From contig NZ_JACHMB010000001.1 in assembly GCF_014204795.1 (NCBI RefSeq), forward strand, positions 8,444,501-8,508,500: a stretch of 64,000 bases of DNA, in the 5' to 3' direction. The position numbers and the translations under genes were made by a program. The notes beneath the pieces were generated by a model. That model did no database searches, was not told the DNA's origin, and was given only the letters and a program-made list of their open reading frames with translations. Numbering within the stretch: the first letter of the stretch is position 1; each line of letters opens with the position of its first letter. Below, one piece after another: positions 32,271 through 41,476 of the stretch. The stretch comes from Nonomuraea jabiensis (GTDB lineage: Bacteria; Actinomycetota; Actinomycetes; Streptosporangiales; Streptosporangiaceae).

Positions 32271-32568
32271 GGTGGATCTCCTTGCTGTGACGTGCTGTGC
32301 GTGCTCAGGTCGTGAGCCGGATGGCGGCGCCGGCCCTGGCCGGGCGCCCACTGGACGAGCCGTCCCCGGTGCCGCCGGGCGGAAGGCGCGCATGATCACT
32401 CTGCTGCGGCTCCGGTGAACACAGGCGGCCCATCAGGGAACGGCGCAACGCCATCTCTCATGACAACGTCCAGGAAACCGGCTGTATCGCGCGGGCGGGA
32501 GGTCGCGTTTATCGGGGGGACAACCTCTACCCCCCTTCCGCCCCCGGCCGCTGCCTACAGTGAGAGAC

Positions 32569-33465
32569 GTGCACGACAATCGAGACGAGATCCGCGCCTT
32601 CCTCGCCAGCCGGCGCGCCAAGATCACGCCGGAGCAGGCGGGGCTGGCCCCCGGCGGGCGCCGCCGGGTGCCCGGCCTGCGCCGCGAGGAAGTCGCCGTG
32701 CTGGCCGGCGTGAGCACCGACTGGTACACCCGTCTCGAAAGAGGCCACATCAGCGGCGTCTCCGACGACGTCCTGAACGCTGTCGCCCGCGCCCTGCAGC
32801 TCGACGAGGCCGAACGCGCCCACCTGTTCGACCTGGCCCGCGCCGCCGGCACCGGGCACCGCCCCCGCCGCCCCGCCCGCAAGGTCCGGCCCGGGCTGCA
32901 GCGGATGCTGGACGCCATGAGCGACGCCCCCGCGATCATCCGCAACGGCCGCATGGACATCCTGGCCGCCAATCACCTCGGGCGCGCCATGTACTGGCCG
33001 GTCTACCAGAGCCCGCGCCCCGCCACCGCCCAACCGCCGAACATCGCCCGCTTCCAGTTCCTCGACCCCGCCGGGCCCGACTTCTTCCCCGACTGGGAGA
33101 CCGCCGCCGACATCACGGTCGCCCTGCTGCGTACCGAAGCCGGCCGCGACCCCTTCGACAAGGGCCTCACCGACCTGATCGGCGGGCTGTGCACCCGCAG
33201 CGCGGACTTCCGCACCCGCTGGGCCCAGCACAACGTCCGCCTGCACCACTCCGGCGCCAAGACCTTCCACCACCCCGCCGTCGGCGACCTCACCCTCGAC
33301 TACGAGTCCATGGACCTGCAAGCCGACCCCGGCCTGAACCTGACCGTCTACACCGCCGCCGCCGGCACCCCCTCCCACGACGCCCTGCGCCTCCTGGCGA
33401 GCTGGGCCGCCACCCTCGCCGACCACCCGCAGGACACCGGACCCTCACCCATCAAACGCAGCTGA
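32569..33465 (+). CDS. XRE-family regulator with MmyB-like ligand domain (paralogue)
   Basis: 298 residues, the same length and layout as the regulator at 21558-22454: DEIRAFLASRRAKITPEQAG, VPGLRREEVAVLAGVSTDWY, TRLERGHISGVSDDVLNAVA, then IRNGRMDILAANHLGRAMYW, ITVALLRTEAGRDPFDKGLT and TFHHPAVGDLTLDYESMDLQ. GTG 32569 was chosen by alignment with the paralogue; GTG 32560 is possible. Neither has a good ribosome site, so the message may be leaderless. The following 250 bases hold no gene. Confidence 0.92.
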   Translation: MHDNRDEIRAFLASRRAKITPEQAGLAPGGRRRVPGLRREEVAVLAGVSTDWYTRLERGHISGVSDDVLNAVARALQLDEAERAHLFDLARAAGTGHRPRRPARKVRPGLQRMLDAMSDAPAIIRNGRMDILAANHLGRAMYWPVYQSPRPATAQPPNIARFQFLDPAGPDFFPDWETAADITVALLRTEAGRDPFDKGLTDLIGGLCTRSADFRTRWAQHNVRLHHSGAKTFHHPAVGDLTLDYESMDLQADPGLNLTVYTAAAGTPSHDALRLLASWAATLADHPQDTGPSPIKRS

Positions 33466-33715
33466 CACACCCGCACCGCCCCGGCCGGGCCACCACCGGT
33501 GCCGAGTCGTGCTCCCACGCCGTCCGGCGGCGACGCCGGCCCATTGCGGGGAGGCGACGGCTGCGCCATGGAGCGGTGGACGCTCACGCGTGCCAACAGC
33601 CGCTTGCCGGTCGCAAGGTCAGGACCACTCGTCCGCGGAGGTCGCCGGCGTCGATGAGCCCGCCGCCGTCGGGCCCCCCGGCCCGGCCTCCAACCCGGGG
33701 CCGGGGGAGGGGTGG

Positions 33716-34333
33716 TCAGCGGGCGGGGGTCAGGGTGCGCTTTCTGGAGGCGAAGATGTCGTCCACCAGCCTGTACGTGCGCGCCTGCTCCGCCGTGAAG
33801 ATCCGATCCCGCTCGATGTCCTTCCTGATCTCCAGGATCCCCCGCCCCGTGTGCCGGGCCAGGATCTCCTCCTGCTGGTCGCGCATGCGCAGGATCTCCC
33901 TGGCGTGGATCTCCAGGTCGCTGCCCTGCCCGCGGCCGCCCTCGGTGTGGGGCTGGTGCAGCAGGACGCGGGCGTGCGGCAGGGCGGCGCGCTTGCCGGG
34001 CGAGCCCGCCGCCAGCAGGACCGCCGCGGCCGAGGCCGCCTCGCCGATGCAGACGGTCTGGACCTCCGGCCGGATGAACTGCATGGTGTCGTAGATGGCC
34101 GTCATGGCGGTGAACGAGCCGCCGGGGGAGTTGATGTAGAGGCTGACGTCCTGGTCCGGATCGAGCGACTCGAGCGTGAGCAGCTGCGCCATCACGTCGT
34201 TGGCCACGGTGTCGTCGATGGGGGCGCCGATGAAGACGATCCGGTCCTCGAAGAGCTTGTTGTACGGGTTCATCTCCTTGATGCCGTACGACGTGCGCTC
34301 CGTGAACGAGGGCAGCACATAGCGGCCGCTCAT
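33716..34333 (-). CDS. clpP: ClpP-family protease subunit (second of pair)
   Basis: 205 residues of the ClpP serine peptidase family. The oxyanion strand YINSPGGSFTAM, the nucleophile region GEAASAAAVLLAAG (Ser in AAS), the catalytic His in ARVLLHQPHT and Asp in IERDRIFTAEQA are present. It begins MSGRYVLPSFTERTSYGIKE, like ClpP2/ClpP4-type subunits. Actinobacteria build mixed rings from two ClpP types; this gene follows its partner by one base. The genome-wide main pair next to clpX is not in the window, so this is probably the extra (ClpP3/4-like) pair. Confidence 0.93.
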   Translation of the reverse strand: MSGRYVLPSFTERTSYGIKEMNPYNKLFEDRIVFIGAPIDDTVANDVMAQLLTLESLDPDQDVSLYINSPGGSFTAMTAIYDTMQFIRPEVQTVCIGEAASAAAVLLAAGSPGKRAALPHARVLLHQPHTEGGRGQGSDLEIHAREILRMRDQQEEILARHTGRGILEIRKDIERDRIFTAEQARTYRLVDDIFASRKRTLTPAR

Positions 34334-34334
34334 A

Positions 34335-34898
34335 TCAGTTCATCCCTTCTGCGATGTGGTCGACGATGCCGTAGTCGAGCGCCTCCTGGGCGGTGAACCA
34401 CCGGTCGCGGTCGGAGTCGGCCTGGATGCGCTCCAGCGGCTGGCCCGTGTGGTGGGCGATGATCTCGGCCATCCGGCGCTTGGTGTAGAGCATGTTGTCG
34501 GCCTGGATCTGGATGTCGCTGGCCGAGCCGCCGATGCCGCCGAGCGGCTGGTGCATGACGATGCGGGAGTTGGGCAGGGCGTAGCGCTTGCCCTTGGCGC
34601 CCGCCGTCAGCAGCACCTGCCCCATGGACGCGGCGAACCCCATGGCCACCGTCGCCACGTCACACGGAATGAACTGCATCATGTCGTAGAGCGCCATCCC
34701 GGCGGTCACGGATCCGCCCGGCGAATTGATGTAAAGCGTTATGTCGCGGTGTGGGTCTTCGGCCGCCAGCAATAGGAGCTCCCCGCAGAGCCGGTTGCAA
34801 ATCTCGTCGTCGACCTCCTGGCCGAGGACCACGATCCGCTCCTTGAGCAGGCGCTGGCTGAGCTGGTCGGGCCAGGCCGCACGCTGGGTCTCCGTCAT
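34335..34898 (-). CDS. clpP: ClpP-family protease subunit (first of pair)
   Basis: 187 residues. QRLLKERIVVLGQEVDDEIC, TLYINSPGGSVTAGMALYDM, ATVAMGFAASMGQVLLTAGA (Ser nucleophile), RIVMHQPLGGIGGSASDIQI (His) and DRDRWFTAQEALDYGIVDHI (Asp) are intact. Translation is coupled to the second clpP (1-base gap). A possible ClgR box lies 73-90 bases upstream of ATG 34898. Confidence 0.94.
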   Translation of the reverse strand: MTETQRAAWPDQLSQRLLKERIVVLGQEVDDEICNRLCGELLLLAAEDPHRDITLYINSPGGSVTAGMALYDMMQFIPCDVATVAMGFAASMGQVLLTAGAKGKRYALPNSRIVMHQPLGGIGGSASDIQIQADNMLYTKRRMAEIIAHHTGQPLERIQADSDRDRWFTAQEALDYGIVDHIAEGMN

Positions 34899-34970
34899 GA
34901 CGCGGTCGCCTTTCTGCGCTGGGTATTTCCGAGAAAAACGCTAGACCCGGCGGCTCTGAATTCCGCGCTC

Positions 34971-34988
34971 ATTTCGCTGGGGGCGCAT
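34971..34988. promoter_or_regulatory. Possible ClgR box
   Basis: ATTTCGCTGGGGGCGCAT resembles the ClgR consensus known from Corynebacterium (WNNWCGCYNANRGCGWWS), with CGC-N5-GCG at the right spacing but three other positions off. It lies in the divergent gap between clpP and the histidine kinase. ClgR activates clp genes in many actinobacteria. Confidence 0.3.
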
Positions 34989-35044
34989 TTTTCTAAGGGC
35001 GCATTCCACCGAGAGCGAATAACCATCGACATACAATCGCGGAT

Positions 35045-36256
35045 GTGAGAAGGAACCTGCCCCGCCGATGGGCGTGCCTCATCCTGGGCGGCGCGCTGCT
35101 GATGCCGTACATGATGGTCGGCGTCCTGATCGCGGCCCAGTCGCAGGGCCAGAGCGCCAACCTGCTGCTGCCCATTCAGATCGGCGTGTTCGTGGCGGTG
35201 CTGCCGGTGGTGGCCGTCACCGGGCTGTTCCTGCCGATCCGGGCGCTGGAGGTGAACGCGGCGCAGGGGCTGCTCGGGGCGCACGTCGAGACCCCGCCCA
35301 GGCAGGCGGGCCGCACCTGGCAGGAGCGGCGCCGGACCGCCGCGTGGTTCACCCTGCACCTGGCGATCGGCGGGCTGCTCAGCGGCTCCACGCTGGCCAT
35401 CGTGCCGTTCACGCTGGTCACGCTCGCGCTGCCGTTCGCCGGGCGGGCGACCCCGGTCATCGGCGTCGTCGTGGAGCCGGGATGGCCCGCGCTGCTGTGG
35501 CCGCTGGGCGGGCTGGCGCTGCTGGGGGCGCTGGTGGCGACGGTGGCGGGCGCGGGCGAGCTGCTGGCCAGGCTGGCTCCCGTCCTGCTCGGCCCCACCC
35601 CGGCCGAACGCCTGGCCGCCGCCGAGCACCACGCCCGTACGCTCGCCGAACGCAACCGGCTGGCCCGCGAGCTGCACGACTCGGTCGGGCACGCGCTCAG
35701 CGTCGTCACCCTGCAGGCCGCCGCCGCGGGACGGGTCCTCGACCGCGACCCGGAGACCGCCAGAAAGGCCCTGGCCGCGATCGAGCAGTCGGCCCGCACC
35801 GCCCTGGAGGACCTCGACCACGTCCTGGGCGTCCTGCGTGAAGACGACAGCACGGACGTTCCCGCCGAAGGCGGAAGGGACAGGGCGCCGCAGGCCACGC
35901 TGGCCGACCTGGACGAGCTCGTGGCCGCCTCGGGCGCTCAGGTGCGGCAGGAGGTGGGCGACCTGTCCGCCGTGCCCGCCGTGGTCTCCCGGGAGGCGTA
36001 CCGCATTCTCCAGGAGGCGCTCACCAACGCCATCAAGCACGGCCACGGCCCCGTACGTCTGGCCGCCGCCGTTCAGGACGACGACCTGAGGCTCGAGGTC
36101 ACGAACCCGGGACGGGTGAGCGGCGGCGGTCCCGGAGGCAGGGGCGTGACGGGGATGCGCGAGCGCGTCCGGCTGCTGCGCGGCGACCTGGACGCGGGTC
36201 CCACGGAGGCCGGATGGAGCGTCACGGTACGCCTGCCGCTACGGTCGAGCCCATGA
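35045..36256 (+). CDS. NarL-type sensor histidine kinase
   Basis: 403 residues. About five hydrophobic segments in residues 8-180 (CLILGGALLMPYMMVGVLIA and others) are followed by HisKA_3 (RNRLARELHDSVGHALSVVT, phospho-His in ELHDSVGH) and an HATPase domain (EAYRILQEALTNAIKHGHGP, RGVTGMRERVRLLRGDLDAG). There is no large sensor domain, so it may sense through the membrane part. GTG 35045 has no ribosome site. The stop overlaps the response-regulator start (ATGA). Confidence 0.93.
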   Translation: MRRNLPRRWACLILGGALLMPYMMVGVLIAAQSQGQSANLLLPIQIGVFVAVLPVVAVTGLFLPIRALEVNAAQGLLGAHVETPPRQAGRTWQERRRTAAWFTLHLAIGGLLSGSTLAIVPFTLVTLALPFAGRATPVIGVVVEPGWPALLWPLGGLALLGALVATVAGAGELLARLAPVLLGPTPAERLAAAEHHARTLAERNRLARELHDSVGHALSVVTLQAAAAGRVLDRDPETARKALAAIEQSARTALEDLDHVLGVLREDDSTDVPAEGGRDRAPQATLADLDELVAASGAQVRQEVGDLSAVPAVVSREAYRILQEALTNAIKHGHGPVRLAAAVQDDDLRLEVTNPGRVSGGGPGGRGVTGMRERVRLLRGDLDAGPTEAGWSVTVRLPLRSSP

Positions 36257-36897
36257 CGCTCAGAGTCGTGATCGCCGACGACGAGGACCTCATCCGCACC
36301 GGACTGCGGATCATCATCGACGCCGAGCCGGACCTGACCGTGGTCGGCGAGGCCGCGGACGGTGCCGCCGTCCTGCCCCTGGTCCGCCGCGAGCGGCCCG
36401 ACGTCGTCCTCATGGACGTACGCATGCCCGCGCTCGACGGCATCCAGGCCACCGAGCGCCTGCTGGCCCTGGACGCGCCGCCGAAGGTGCTGGTGGTGAC
36501 CACGTTCGAGAACGACGACCACGTCTACGACGCGCTGCGGGCCGGGGCCAGCGGGTTCCTGCTCAAGCGCACCAGGCCGGACGATCTGATCAAGGCGGTC
36601 AAGCTGGTCGCGGCGGGGGAGTCGCTGCTGTTCCCGGCCGCGATCCGGGCGCTGGCCGGGCGCCGGCCCCCGGGCCCGGGACGGGTGGCCGGGATCGACC
36701 GGCTGACCGGGCGTGAGGGCGATGTGCTGCGGCTGATGACCAAGGGGCTGTCCAACAACGAGATCGCCGCCGAGCTGGTCGTCAGCCAGGAGACGGTCAA
36801 GACGCACGTGGGGAACGTGCTGGCCAAGCTGGGCGCCCGCGACCGGACCCAGGCCGTGATCGCCGCCTACGAGTCGGGCTTCGTCTCACCGCGCTGA
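36253..36897 (+). CDS. NarL/FixJ-type response regulator
   Basis: 214 residues: receiver domain MTLRVVIADDEDLIRTGLRI with phospho-acceptor Asp in DVVLMDVRMPALDG (about residue 54), Thr in VVTTFEND and Lys in GFLLKRTRPDD, then LuxR-type DNA-binding domain LTGREGDVLRLMTKGLSNNE and LVVSQETVKTHVGNVLAKLG. It overlaps the kinase gene by 4 bases and is its partner. It converges on the pseudokinase gene 14 bases away. Confidence 0.95.
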   Translation: MTLRVVIADDEDLIRTGLRIIIDAEPDLTVVGEAADGAAVLPLVRRERPDVVLMDVRMPALDGIQATERLLALDAPPKVLVVTTFENDDHVYDALRAGASGFLLKRTRPDDLIKAVKLVAAGESLLFPAAIRALAGRRPPGPGRVAGIDRLTGREGDVLRLMTKGLSNNEIAAELVVSQETVKTHVGNVLAKLGARDRTQAVIAAYESGFVSPR

Positions 36898-36911
36898 GCC
36901 GGCCCGCGCGG

Positions 36912-37688
36912 CTAACGGAAGAGCGGGGACTCCTCGCCCATCTCGTCGCCGGGTGTCTGCCCGGGCGTGACCTGCCCGCTCTCCGACGGGGAGGGCGACG
37001 TCGACGGCGAGGGCCGCGGCTCGGGGCTGGCCGGCGTCGGCGGCGGCGTCGGCACGAACACCGTCGGCGGCAGCTGCCGGGGCTGCGGCTCGCTGTCGCG
37101 CCGGCCCAGCAACATCAGCAGCAGGATCGCCGTCACCAGCATCAGCAGCAGCAGCAGCGCCAGCGCGGCCATCAGGACCCGCTTGCGGGTCTCGGTGAGC
37201 GGCCTGCGCTGCCGCGTCGGCCCCGGCAGCGCCGGCGCGCGGTCGGTCAGCCAGTACGGCACGAAGTCGGGCCCGTGCGCCTCGCCGATGAACGTCCCGC
37301 CCACCATGACGGGGTCGAGGAAACGCTCGGCCCCGGGCCGGCCGGGCACGTACGGGACCGCCACCCAGGGCGCGTGCCCGCCGTCGAAGGCGAGCACCTC
37401 GGGCGTGTCGTCCAGCACCGCGCCCCGCGACCGCCCGGAACGCCCGAGCCAGCCGCGCAATCCGGACCGTTCGCCCCTGGCCTCCCTGACCGCGGTCACG
37501 AACCGGTCACGGGCGGCGGCGTCGAGCGCGGCCCCTCGCGTGAGCACGGCGAGCGACACCGCTCGCCCGTCGGGTCCCTGGCCGAGGTACACGAACCCGG
37601 CCGGGGCAGTGTGCAGGCGGGCCTGGACCACGTAGGGTCCCAGCCGGGGTGGATCGCCGAACTGCAGGGGACTTGCCACGTTTGCCAT
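36912..37688 (-). CDS. Membrane-anchored pseudokinase N-lobe-like protein
   Basis: 258 residues. The N-terminal ~125 residues resemble the N-lobe of actinobacterial Ser/Thr kinases (DPPRLGPYVVQARLHTAPAG, FVYLGQGPDGRAVSLAVLTR, RDRFVTAVREARGE, HAPWVAVPYVPGRPG) but lack the glycine-rich loop, the invariant Lys (SLAVL in place of AVKV) and the whole catalytic lobe. A transmembrane segment spans about residues 171-194, followed by an external Pro/Ser/Thr-rich tail. It cannot phosphorylate and may be a binding or signalling scaffold. Divergent from the MoxR operon. Confidence 0.7.
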   Translation of the reverse strand: MANVASPLQFGDPPRLGPYVVQARLHTAPAGFVYLGQGPDGRAVSLAVLTRGAALDAAARDRFVTAVREARGERSGLRGWLGRSGRSRGAVLDDTPEVLAFDGGHAPWVAVPYVPGRPGAERFLDPVMVGGTFIGEAHGPDFVPYWLTDRAPALPGPTRQRRPLTETRKRVLMAALALLLLLMLVTAILLLMLLGRRDSEPQPRQLPPTVFVPTPPPTPASPEPRPSPSTSPSPSESGQVTPGQTPGDEMGEESPLFR

Positions 37689-37743
37689 GAAAGCACAGAC
37701 GTGGCGTCGTGCACGTTTGCGGCGCGTTTGGTGGAATGGCGTC

Positions 37744-38745
37744 ATGAGCGTCGCCGAAGAGTTGCCAGGCGGAAACGACGCGGCACTGCTGCGTCAAAGT
37801 CTCGACGAGGTCCGGCGTGTCATCGTCGGCCAGGACCACATGGTCGAAAGGCTCATCGTGGCCCTGCTGGCCCGCGGGCACTGCCTGCTCGAAGGAGTCC
37901 CAGGCGTCGCCAAGACCCTCGCCGCCTCCACCCTGGCCACTGTCGTGGGCGGCACGTTCGCCCGTATCCAGTTCACCCCCGACCTCGTGCCGAGCGACAT
38001 CATCGGCACCCGCGTCTTCCACCCCTCCAACGAGAAGTTCGATGTCGAGCTCGGCCCCGTGTTCGTCAACTTCCTGCTGGCCGACGAGATCAACCGCGCC
38101 CCCGCCAAGGTCCAGTCCGCGCTGCTGGAGGTGATGGCCGAGCGGCAGGTCACGCTCGCCGGCGTCACCCACCCGCTGCCCAAGCCGTTCATCGTGCTCG
38201 CCACCCAGAACCCGATCGAGTCCGAGGGCGTCTATCCGCTGCCGGAGGTGCAGCGCGACCGGTTCCTGTTCCGGGTACGGGTGCCGCACCCCAGCGCGCA
38301 CGAGGAGCTGGAGATCCTCCACCGGATGAGCGTCAAGCCGCCGGTCCCCGAGCGGGTGCTCGACCCGGACAAGCTGCTGGCCCTGCAGGAGGCGGCCGAG
38401 CAGGTCTCGGTGCACCAGCTCGTCGCCGACTACGTGGTGCGGCTGGTCATGTCCACCCGCAGCCCTGCCGACTACGGCCTGCCCGACCTCATCGACACCA
38501 TCGAGATCGGCGTCAGCCCCCGGGCCACGCTGGGCCTGGTCTCGGCCGGGCGGGCGCTCGCCCTGCTGCGCGGCCGCGACTACCTGCTGCCCGACGACGT
38601 ACGCGACGTGGCGGTGGACGTCATGTCGCACCGGCTCATGCTCACCTTCGACGCCCTGGCCGACGGCGTCGACCCGGAGCAGGTCGTCAAACAGATCCTG
38701 CAGGCCGTGCCCCCGCCCCTCGTCGTCTGGAACCAGAACCGGTGA
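37744..38745 (+). CDS. MoxR-family AAA+ ATPase
   Basis: 333 residues. Walker A reads LLEGVPGVAKTLAAS, Walker B is NFLLADEINRAPAKVQSALL, followed by sensor 1 VLATQNPIESEGVYPLPEVQ RDRF and the C-terminal lid. MoxR ATPases act as chaperones that insert cofactors or mature protein complexes, usually with DUF58 and VWA partners, which follow here. ATG 37744 lies 55 bases from the divergent pseudokinase start; DUF58 follows after 7 bases. Confidence 0.95.
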   Translation: MSVAEELPGGNDAALLRQSLDEVRRVIVGQDHMVERLIVALLARGHCLLEGVPGVAKTLAASTLATVVGGTFARIQFTPDLVPSDIIGTRVFHPSNEKFDVELGPVFVNFLLADEINRAPAKVQSALLEVMAERQVTLAGVTHPLPKPFIVLATQNPIESEGVYPLPEVQRDRFLFRVRVPHPSAHEELEILHRMSVKPPVPERVLDPDKLLALQEAAEQVSVHQLVADYVVRLVMSTRSPADYGLPDLIDTIEIGVSPRATLGLVSAGRALALLRGRDYLLPDDVRDVAVDVMSHRLMLTFDALADGVDPEQVVKQILQAVPPPLVVWNQNR

Positions 38746-38752
38746 GCGGCCT

Positions 38753-39685
38753 GTGAACACGGCGGAACAGGCGCTCAGGCGGCTGGAGCTGACGGTCACC
38801 CGGCGGCTGGACGGGCTGCTGCACGGCGCCCACCAGGGGCTGCTGCCGGGGCCGGGCAGCGAGGCCGGCGACAGCCGCGTGTACGTGCCCGGCGAGGACG
38901 ACGTGCGCCGCATGGACTGGGCGGTCACCGCGCGCACGACCGTCCCGCACGTACGCGACCTGATCGCCGACCGGGAGCTGGAGACCTGGGCGCTGGCCGA
39001 CCTGTCGCCCAGCATGGACTTCGGCACCGCCGACACCGACAAACGCGACCTGGTGGTGGCGGCGGTCGGCGCGATCGGGTTCCTGTCGAGCAGGATGGGC
39101 GACCGGTTCGGCGCGCTGGTGCTGCACGACGAGTACGTGCACCGCATGCCCGCGCGCACCGGCCGCCCGGCCCTCTACGGGCTGCTGCACTCGCTCATGG
39201 ACGCCCCGCGCGGCCGGATCGTGCCCGACCCGCCCGACCTGGCCGAGGCCATCGAGGTGCTGTCGGCCAGCCGCAGGCGGCGCGGCGTGCGGCTGATCGT
39301 CTCCGACTTCCTCGACGCCCGCCCCAGCCTCGACCCCGACGCCGAACGCCCCTGGGAGCGCCCCATCAGGCGGCTGGCGGCCCGTCACCAGGTGCTGGCG
39401 GTCGAGGTGATCGACCCGCGCGAGCTGGAGCTCCCCGACGTGGGGAGGGTAGCGTTCACCGACCCCGAGAGCGGGAAGGTACGCGAAGTGCATCTTTCAC
39501 CCAAGGTTCGGCAAGCGTACGCGGAGGCGGCCGCCCTGCAGCGCGAGGGCACCCGCGTGGCGCTGCGCCGCGCCGGCATCGCGCACCTCGTGCTGCGTAC
39601 CGACCGGGACTGGGTGTTCGACATCGCGCAGTTCGTCCTCCGCCAGCGCCGCATGAGCCACCTCGCCCACAGGAGACCTACGTGA
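38753..39685 (+). CDS. DUF58 domain protein
   Basis: 310 residues. The DUF58 signature is RVYVPGEDDVRRMDWAVTAR, then ELETWALADLSPSMDFGTAD (a DxSxS-like metal site, DLSPSMD) and a VWA-like fold to the end. These proteins pair with MoxR ATPases. GTG 38753 was chosen by position; the stop overlaps the VWA start by 4 bases, so the three genes form one operon. Confidence 0.94.
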   Translation: MNTAEQALRRLELTVTRRLDGLLHGAHQGLLPGPGSEAGDSRVYVPGEDDVRRMDWAVTARTTVPHVRDLIADRELETWALADLSPSMDFGTADTDKRDLVVAAVGAIGFLSSRMGDRFGALVLHDEYVHRMPARTGRPALYGLLHSLMDAPRGRIVPDPPDLAEAIEVLSASRRRRGVRLIVSDFLDARPSLDPDAERPWERPIRRLAARHQVLAVEVIDPRELELPDVGRVAFTDPESGKVREVHLSPKVRQAYAEAAALQREGTRVALRRAGIAHLVLRTDRDWVFDIAQFVLRQRRMSHLAHRRPT

Positions 39686-40629
39686 CATTCTTGGCCCCCG
39701 GCTGGCTCTGGCTGTTCCTGCTGGTGGGGCTGCTGGTGGCCGGGTACATCGTCTCGATGTTCGCCCGGCGCCGCTACACCGTGCGCTTCACGAACCTGGC
39801 CCTGCTCGACCTCGTCGCCCCCGCCGGCCCCGGCTGGCGCCGCCACGTCGGCCCCGCGCTGTTCCTCCTCATGATGGCGCTCCTGGTCGTCGGCGCCGCC
39901 AAACCCGCCGACCAGGTACGCGTGCCGCGCGACCGCGCCACCATCATGATCGCGCTGGACGTGTCGCTGTCCATGGACGCCGACGACGTCCAGCCCAACC
40001 GGATCAACGCCGCCAAGGCCGCGGCGCAGGCGTTCGTCAGGGAGCTGCCGGACCGCTTCAACGTCGGCGTGGTGTCCTTCGCCCGCTCCGCCAACGTCGT
40101 CATCTCGCCCACCACCGACCACCAGGCCGTGGGCACCGCCATCGGCACCCTCACCACCCGCCCGGGCACCGCGATCGGCGAGGCCGTCTTCAACTCGCTC
40201 GACTCGCTGCGCTCGTTCGACCAGCAGGCCGCCACCGACCCGCCGCCGGCGGCGATCGTGCTGCTGTCCGACGGCGACAACACCTCGGGCAGGTCCGTGA
40301 ACGAGGCCATCGACGCCGCCCAGCAGGCCCGCGTGCCGGTCTCCACGATCGCGTACGGCACCCAGGAGGGCACCGTCAACATCGACGGCCGCCCGGTGAA
40401 CGTGCCGGTCAACAAGCAGACCCTGCAGTCGCTGTCCGACGGGACCAGCGGCCGGGCCTACACGGCCGAGTCCGGCAGCGAGCTGCGCGAGGTCTACGAG
40501 CAGATCGGCACCTCGCTCGGCTACAAGCTGGTCAACCAGGAGATCACCCAGTGGTTCATCGTGGCCGCGATCCTGGCCGGGCTGCTGGTGGCGGGCGCGG
40601 CGGTGCTGTTCGGCTCCCGGATCCCCTGA
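39682..40629 (+). CDS. VWA-domain membrane protein (BatA-like)
   Basis: 315 residues with two N-terminal membrane segments (WLWLFLLVGLLVAGYIVSMF; HVGPALFLLMMALLVVGAAK), an exported-face VWA domain with complete MIDAS (IALDVSLSMDAD; TRPGTAIGEA; LLSDGDNTS) and a C-terminal membrane segment (FIVAAILAGLLVAGAAVLFG). It resembles BatA. AGGAG precedes GTG 39682. With MoxR and DUF58 it probably forms a metal-dependent maturation module. Confidence 0.94.
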   Translation: MTFLAPGWLWLFLLVGLLVAGYIVSMFARRRYTVRFTNLALLDLVAPAGPGWRRHVGPALFLLMMALLVVGAAKPADQVRVPRDRATIMIALDVSLSMDADDVQPNRINAAKAAAQAFVRELPDRFNVGVVSFARSANVVISPTTDHQAVGTAIGTLTTRPGTAIGEAVFNSLDSLRSFDQQAATDPPPAAIVLLSDGDNTSGRSVNEAIDAAQQARVPVSTIAYGTQEGTVNIDGRPVNVPVNKQTLQSLSDGTSGRAYTAESGSELREVYEQIGTSLGYKLVNQEITQWFIVAAILAGLLVAGAAVLFGSRIP

Positions 40630-40707
40630 CGTCACCCCTGCCTCGAAACCGCTTGCTGTACGACTTGTACACTCTTGGGGTTTCTTGGGGGAAATCGGGG
40701 GAGTGGC

Positions 40708-41472
40708 GTGCCGCTGGAGCAGGTCCTGGTGTTGCTGGTCGCGGCGGCAGGGGCGGGATGGGTCGACGCCGTCGTGGGCGGGGGCGGGCTGGTGCAGCTC
40801 CCCGCGATCTTGATGACGGGGCTGCCCACGGTCGAGGCGATGGCCACCAACAAGCTGTCGTCGGTCTTCGGCACCACCTCGGCGGCCGTCGCCTACGCCC
40901 GCTCCACCAAGATCGACCGGGAGGTCGCGCTCCCCGGCGCGTGGCTGGCCGTGCTGAGCGCCGGGCTCGGGGCGTCGGCCGCGGCGGCGATCTCGGCCGA
41001 GGTGCTGCGGCCCCTCGTCATGGTGGTGCTGCTCGGGGTGGCCGCGTTCGTGACGCTGCGGCCCGCGCTCGGGGCCGTTCCGGTGCCGCACCTTCGGACC
41101 CGCGGCCGGGTGCTGGCCGCGGTGGCGGTGGCCGGGGTGGGGATCGCCTTCTACGACGGCATCATGGGGCCGGGCACGGGGACGTTCCTCATCATCGCCT
41201 TCACCGCCATCCTCGGGCTGGACTTCGTCTCGGCCTCCGCGTCCGCCAAGATCATCAACGTGGGGACGAACCTCGGGGCGCTACTGGTCTTCGGGCTCCA
41301 GGGGCACCTGAACTGGGGGCTCGGGCTCGGCATGGCCGTGTGCAACGTGGCCGGCGCCCAGCTCGGCGCGCGGATGGCGCTCAAGCGGGGCACCGGCTTC
41401 GTGCGGATCGTGCTGCTGTGCGTCGTGGTGGCCCTGGTGGCCAGGCTGGCATGGCAGCAGTTCGCAGCCTGA
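40708..41472 (+). CDS. TauE/SafE-family (TSUP) transporter
   Basis: 254 residues with 7-8 membrane segments. GWVDAVVGGGGLVQLPAILM and YDGIMGPGTGTFLIIAFTAI are the two internal repeats with the family's Gly-rich signature. TSUP proteins carry sulfite, sulfonates or organosulfur anions. GTG 40708 follows GGGGGAG by 5 bases. It converges on the NmrA-like gene, 4 bases apart. Confidence 0.9.
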   Translation: MPLEQVLVLLVAAAGAGWVDAVVGGGGLVQLPAILMTGLPTVEAMATNKLSSVFGTTSAAVAYARSTKIDREVALPGAWLAVLSAGLGASAAAAISAEVLRPLVMVVLLGVAAFVTLRPALGAVPVPHLRTRGRVLAAVAVAGVGIAFYDGIMGPGTGTFLIIAFTAILGLDFVSASASAKIINVGTNLGALLVFGLQGHLNWGLGLGMAVCNVAGAQLGARMALKRGTGFVRIVLLCVVVALVARLAWQQFAA

Positions 41473-41476
41473 CGGG

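Noticed and set aside
32415..34094. 559-codon plus frame across the XRE and clpP genes
   Set aside because: Arg/Pro-rich shadow of two well-supported genes.
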